From NCBI GenBank assembly GCA_016210545.1, contig JACQTY010000221.1, positions 1 to 38,873 on the forward strand: a stretch of 38,873 nucleotides of DNA, written 5' to 3'. Below the pieces are notes generated by a model. The model saw only the letters and a program-made list of their open reading frames with translations. It was not told the DNA's origin and made no database searches. Positions 34,821 to 38,873 of the stretch are shown one piece after another. Each line of letters starts with the position of its first letter. Within the stretch, counting starts at the first letter, position 1. A program made the position numbers and the translations under genes. Source of the DNA: Chloroflexota bacterium (GTDB lineage: Bacteria; Chloroflexota; Dehalococcoidia; JACVQG01).

Positions 34821-34889
34821 AGCGCGCCATGGTCCCAGATAGGCCGGATCTCCTTGCCTTGCCTTGCCCTGCCTGGTCTGTACGCTACT

Positions 34890-35444
34890 TCACGGCTTGT
34901 AGTCCGGGGCGTTCTCCAACTGCTCCAGCTCCGGGTAACCGAGGAACTTGTATCCCCGGTGCGACGCCGCCAAGAATCGGGCCTCGCTGCGCTTGCTGGC
35001 GTTGAAGTGCTGGTGTACCACCATCGGCGGGATGTAAACGAAATCGGTCTGCTCCCAGTCGAACCGCTTGCTCTCTTTGGATATTGCCCAGGCGTATTTC
35101 TCGTTTATATCCACGATGGGGTCCCAGTGCAGGTCATAGCCCTGTCCCTCCAGGATGTAGATGACCTCCTCGGCCATGTGGCGGTGCTTGCCGGAGCGGC
35201 TGCCCGGCGGCAGCGCCATTAAGTACAGCTCGACGGTCTTCACGGGATAGGGCATGTGGCTGTTGATGAGGTGCTTCATGCGGCCGTGCCGGGAGTTCTC
35301 CCAGGGCATATCGGCGGCCTGGATCACCTGATGGCGGCGCAGTAACCGGTTCCTCTCCTGTTCGTGGGCGGCCTCCTGAAGGGCGAGTTCGTAGAGATTG
35401 GCGTTGTATCCCAGTTGGTAGCGGTCTTTTTCAGTTAGAGCCAT
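34890..35444 (-). CDS. Cupin domain-containing protein
   Basis: VELYLMALPPGSRSGKHRHMAEEVIYILEGQGYDLHWD...WEQTDFVYIPPMVVHQHFNAS. Confidence 0.88.
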   Translation of the reverse strand: MALTEKDRYQLGYNANLYELALQEAAHEQERNRLLRRHQVIQAADMPWENSRHGRMKHLINSHMPYPVKTVELYLMALPPGSRSGKHRHMAEEVIYILEGQGYDLHWDPIVDINEKYAWAISKESKRFDWEQTDFVYIPPMVVHQHFNASKRSEARFLAASHRGYKFLGYPELEQLENAPDYKP

Positions 35445-35479
35445 TGACGGTGCTCCTATTCTGGCGCCGTGGCGCCAAT

Positions 35480-35564
35480 GTTGTAGGGGCGAACCCATGG
35501 GTTCGCCCTATGGCAGACGAAAGCCCAGGGCAGACCCGAGTGTCTGCCCCTACGGGTTCGTATC
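35480..35564. repeat. GTAGGGGC-type palindromic repeat cluster
   Basis: ttgtaggggcgaacccatgggttcgccct and agggcagacccgagtgtctgcccctac in tandem, opposite orientation. Confidence 0.6.
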
Positions 35565-36060
35565 ACGTCGACCCCTCGCCGGGGCGGTCCACCAGCCGCT
35601 GGGCCCGGAGGTTATACGAGATGAATGTGGGCTTGGGGTTTATCACCAGGGCCATCGCCGGGTTGTTGGGGTCGGCGTTGACGTGACGGTGCACCGAGCC
35701 GTCGGGGATGATGACCAGGTCTCCGGCCTCCCACGGGAATTTCTCGCCGTCGTGGATCTCGTAGCCGCGGCCCTCGAGGATGTAGAACACGGCCTCATTC
35801 ATGTGGCCGTGGCGCTGGGAGACGCCGCCGGGAGGGAACTCCTCGAAGAAACAGATGAAGGTCTCCAGGCCTACCTGGGTCCAGTCGGGGTAGCGTACCT
35901 GGAAGCCCTCGTGGGGCGATTTGGGGAGGTCCTTGCCCTTCATCACCCGTGGCTTGTTGAGGAGGTCGGTCCACCTGGCGTCGATGTCCTTGGGCTGAGT
36001 GGTGAAGCTGGGCGCGTTCAGGTCCAGGCCGCTGGACATGCCGTCCATCTTCTTCTGCAT
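35563..36060 (-). CDS. Cupin domain-containing protein
   Basis: LETFICFFEEFPPGGVSQRHGHMNEAVFYILEGRGYEIHDGEKFPWEAGDLVIIPDGSVHRHVNAD. Confidence 0.9.
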   Translation of the reverse strand: MQKKMDGMSSGLDLNAPSFTTQPKDIDARWTDLLNKPRVMKGKDLPKSPHEGFQVRYPDWTQVGLETFICFFEEFPPGGVSQRHGHMNEAVFYILEGRGYEIHDGEKFPWEAGDLVIIPDGSVHRHVNADPNNPAMALVINPKPTFISYNLRAQRLVDRPGEGST

Positions 36061-36332
36061 GGGTTACCTCCTAAATGAACACGTTACGGTATGGCGTCTA
36101 TGGGATCACCCGCCTTCGGCAACCCCTTTGGTAAAGGGGACAGGGGACCTGTCTTTCCTTGGACACGGCGCCGTGGCGACTCTCACCGTTTTTGTAACGG
36201 AGGGGAATCTCTCTGCCGGGCTTACAGGGGACGGCAGCCCCGATGTATCGGGACAGTCGAAGCGGGCGTGCGGGAAAATTATAGCACAACTAGACGCCTA
36301 TGGCACCGCGGAGGCCGCCGAGAGCGCTGAGG

Positions 36333-37268
36333 TCAAGAAGATATGCTGTCAACTTCGGCGGCTTCCGCGGCTGTCAGTTTCCATTCGGCGGCAGCCACGT
36401 TGGCTGTTACCTGCTCTGCCTTTCGCGCCCCGGCAATGACCGTGCTCACCCACGGTCTGGATAGCAGCCAGGCTATGGCCAGATCTCCCACCGTGTGGCC
36501 GCGCTCCGATGCAAACGTCTCCAATTTGGCGAGCCTGTCCCAGTTGGACTCGGTGAAGACGCTGTCGTAAAGGGCGTTTGGCTTAGAGAGGCGCGCATCC
36601 GCCGGCGCCTTCTCACCCTTTCGGTACTTTCCTGTGAGGAAGCCCCCCGCCAGGGGTCCCCAGGGTATTACTCCCACGTTGTGGGCCCGACAGCATGGGA
36701 CGATGTCGGTCTCGATCTGACGTTCCAGCACATTATACCGTGTCTGCACGATCGCGAAAGAGGGTAGACGGTTGACCTTAGACGTCCACAGTGCATCCGA
36801 AAGCTGCCAGGCGGCGAAGTTGGAACAGCCGACATACCGTATCTTGCCAGCCCGGACCAGATCATCGAGGGCGCCCAATGTCTCTTCAATGGGAGTTGTC
36901 GGGTCTGGCCGGTGCATCTGGTACAGGTCGATATAGTCGGTCTGCAGACGCCTCAAGCTGGCCTCTACCGCTCTCATGACATAGTACCGAGAGCCGCCTT
37001 TTTCGTTGGGGCCGTCACCCATCGGGTTGGCGAACTTGGTGGCGACGATTACTTGAGAACGTTTCCCCTTTACCGCTTTGCCGATGAACTCCTCGGAACG
37101 GCCCCTGTCGTACATGTCAGCCGTATCGATATAGTTGATGCCCATGTCCAGGGCGTGGTTAATGACAGCATTCGAAGCCGGCTCGTCGGCGTACCAGCCA
37201 AAGTTGTTTCCCCCCAGGCTGATCCGGGAAACCTTAAGTCCCGAGTTCCCCAGCTTGCAGTATTCCAT
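36333..37268 (-). CDS. Aldo/keto reductase
   Basis: MEYCKLGNSGLKVSRISLGGNNFG, GINYIDTADMYDRGRSEEFIGKAVKGKRSQVIVATKF, DYIDLYQMHRPDPTTPIEETLGALDDLVRAGKIRYVGCSNF. Confidence 0.95.
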   Translation of the reverse strand: MEYCKLGNSGLKVSRISLGGNNFGWYADEPASNAVINHALDMGINYIDTADMYDRGRSEEFIGKAVKGKRSQVIVATKFANPMGDGPNEKGGSRYYVMRAVEASLRRLQTDYIDLYQMHRPDPTTPIEETLGALDDLVRAGKIRYVGCSNFAAWQLSDALWTSKVNRLPSFAIVQTRYNVLERQIETDIVPCCRAHNVGVIPWGPLAGGFLTGKYRKGEKAPADARLSKPNALYDSVFTESNWDRLAKLETFASERGHTVGDLAIAWLLSRPWVSTVIAGARKAEQVTANVAAAEWKLTAAEAAEVDSISS

Positions 37269-37387
37269 CCTGACCTCCTTCTTCATGTCTTCACCAGCGC
37301 GCCCCACTTCTGTCTCACCCGGGCGGCCAGCTCCGGGCTTACCCTGACCTCTTCAGGGGAGCGTCTCGCGGTATCAGGCGTGAGGTC

Positions 37388-38665
37388 TTACTCCAGCGCC
37401 CCCGCTACCAGCAGTTGCAGGTACTCCTCGTCGCTCATCCCGAGAAGCTCCTTCAGGACAAACTCGGTGTGCTGGCCCAGGCACGGCGATGGCATACGCA
37501 GCTCGGCGGGCGTCTTCGACAGGTGGAAGGGTGGGTAGTCGTTGGTGTGCGGCCCCATCTCCGGGTGGTCCAGCACCCGGTAATGCTGCCGGTGGCGCAG
37601 TTGGGGGTCCTCCAGCATGTCCCGGGCGTTCTTGACCACACCTGCGGCCACGCCGGCCTTCTGCAACCTCTCGGCTACCTCCTCCGCGGTGTGTTCGAGG
37701 GTCCATGCCTCAAGCAGCTTGTCCATCTCGTCCTCGTTAGCCTTGCGGCCCCGGAAGTTGGCAAAGCGCAGTTCCTGGGTCCAGATGGGCCTCAGCAGTA
37801 TCTCCACCAGGGAGGCCCATTCGGCGTCCGACTCCACGGCGATGGCGCACCACCGGTCTCGGCCAGCCTGCTCCGTGCGCGGAGAGCCTGCCGAAGGAGC
37901 CTGCCCTGAGCCTGCCGAAGGGGCTTCGTCCTTGCAGCGATAGGCCCCATGGGGGCAGGCGTAGGGGCTGCGGTTGCCGTCGCGTAGCGGCTCCACCCCG
38001 TTGAGGTCGTAGTCCAGGAAGAAGGGCGCCAGCATGTACAGGCTGGCCTCCAACTGCGACAGGTCGAGGTACTGCCCGCGGCCGGTGCGGCGCCGGTAGT
38101 CCAGGGCGGCGATGAGGGCGGTAGCGCCGAACTTGGGGGCCACTATGTCCGTGTAGGCCGCAAAGGGCTGGGACGGCTCGCGATCGGGCCAGCCGGTGAG
38201 GTGGGTAAAGCCGGCCTGGGAGACCAGTTGCGTGCCGAAGCCCACCACCGAGGCCTGAGGGCCGGTCTGTCCGAGGTTGGTGGTGCTCATCATAATGATA
38301 TCCGGCTTGAGCGCCTTCAGCTCTTCATAGCTGAGGCCCCAGCGTTTCATAACCCCCGGGGACATGCTTTCGACGACGACATCGGACCACAGCGCCAGCC
38401 GTCGGGCTACCTCCCTGGCCGGGGGCAGGTCCAGGTTGAGGCTCAGGTCGTACTTGCTGGAGTTATAGTTGGTGAAATAGGCGCTGCGGTTCAACCCGGC
38501 TTTGCCGTCTTTGTACGGGGGGGCGACCCGTACCACGTCGGGCCGCGTCGCCGATTCTACGCGTACTACCGTGGCCCCGTGTTCGCCCAGATAGCGCGAT
38601 ACCACCGGGCCGACGATGGCCCAGGTGAAGTCAGCCACTTTCAGACCTTCAAAGACGCCTGCCAT
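37388..38665 (-). CDS. CaiB/BaiF family CoA-transferase
   Basis: FEGLKVADFTWAIVGPVVSRYLGEHGATVVRVESATRPDVVRVAPP, YNSSKYDLSLNLDLPPAREVARRL, RRRTGRGQYLDLSQLEASLYMLAP; start taken at Met 38665 because upstream residues run through a palindrome. Confidence 0.94.
   Translation of the reverse strand: MAGVFEGLKVADFTWAIVGPVVSRYLGEHGATVVRVESATRPDVVRVAPPYKDGKAGLNRSAYFTNYNSSKYDLSLNLDLPPAREVARRLALWSDVVVESMSPGVMKRWGLSYEELKALKPDIIMMSTTNLGQTGPQASVVGFGTQLVSQAGFTHLTGWPDREPSQPFAAYTDIVAPKFGATALIAALDYRRRTGRGQYLDLSQLEASLYMLAPFFLDYDLNGVEPLRDGNRSPYACPHGAYRCKDEAPSAGSGQAPSAGSPRTEQAGRDRWCAIAVESDAEWASLVEILLRPIWTQELRFANFRGRKANEDEMDKLLEAWTLEHTAEEVAERLQKAGVAAGVVKNARDMLEDPQLRHRQHYRVLDHPEMGPHTNDYPPFHLSKTPAELRMPSPCLGQHTEFVLKELLGMSDEEYLQLLVAGALE
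37884..37922 (-). repeat. Two GAGCCTGCCGAAGG repeat units inside the CaiB coding sequence
   Basis: gagcctgccgaagga (37884-37898) and gagcctgccgaaggg (37908-37922); encode the low-complexity stretch EAPSAGSGQAPSAGS. Confidence 0.7.
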
Positions 38666-38706
38666 TTTGCCGTCCTTGCCGGGAAATGCAGGGAAATGGA
38701 ATCTCC

Positions 38707-38745
38707 TGCTCCTATTCACCCCGATAATCGGGGTGAATAGGAGCA
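38707..38745. promoter_or_regulatory. 39-nt perfect inverted repeat upstream of the CaiB start
   Basis: TGCTCCTATTCACCCCGAT-A-ATCGGGGTGAATAGGAGCA, 19-bp perfect arms with a 1-nt centre; function not known. Confidence 0.6.
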
Positions 38746-38873
38746 CCCCCTTTTCTAAACTGAACATGTCCCACATCTTGCGCTGGACACAAGGGTTTTG
38801 AAGGGGGGATACACTATTGCAATAACTGAATGCTACCCATCTTCGGGGTCAGACATATCGAAATTGAAAACCT

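Noticed and set aside
35497-36078. 193-aa + strand ORF over the cupin gene
   Set aside because: Antisense to a clear cupin; starts in a palindromic repeat.
1-38873. CRISPR arrays, tRNA or rRNA genes
   Set aside because: No regularly spaced direct repeats, tRNA-like T-loop/anticodon arrangements or rRNA-like tracts were noticed; a tRNAscan or Infernal run would be decisive.
1-38873. Prophage or IS element
   Set aside because: No integrase, transposase, capsid or terminase-like ORF was seen; only small non-autonomous repeats.

Overview
The window looks like a bacterial chromosome segment with a Chloroflexi/Dehalococcoidia flavour. That placement is inferred from gene content only. Left part: a molybdopterin oxidoreductase, a MoaD/ThiS-like + MaoC + XdhC/CoxI group, a HEPN/MNT toxin-antitoxin pair, an M50 protease, a housekeeping run (tyrA-aroA-remA-gmk, ftsZ), a PiT/DUF47 phosphate uptake pair, YqeK, HIT, PrsW-like and PLD-like proteins. 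Middle (about 17.4-27.4 kb): six acyl-CoA dehydrogenase (ACAD) paralogues on one strand, interrupted by unrelated small hypothetical genes, then a stand-alone Lrp/AsnC ligand-binding domain and a CaiB/BaiF CoA-transferase. Right part: a compact + strand four-gene cassette (29371-34773) encoding an unknown protein, a DUF2791/BrxD-like protein without a Walker A motif, a DUF2791/BrxD-like ATPase with intact Walker motifs, and a SNF2 helicase with a long N-terminal extension. This cassette is the best candidate for an undescribed (possibly defence) system. It is followed by two cupins, an aldo/keto reductase and a second CaiB. Intergenic DNA is rich in short palindromic dispersed repeats, some nested, some flush with stop codons, and two that reach into coding sequence. 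Two degenerate genes were found by reading frames by eye: a DUF4389 remnant and a frameshifted, truncated PLD-like paralogue next to its intact copy. All homology calls come from recognising motifs; no database search was run.
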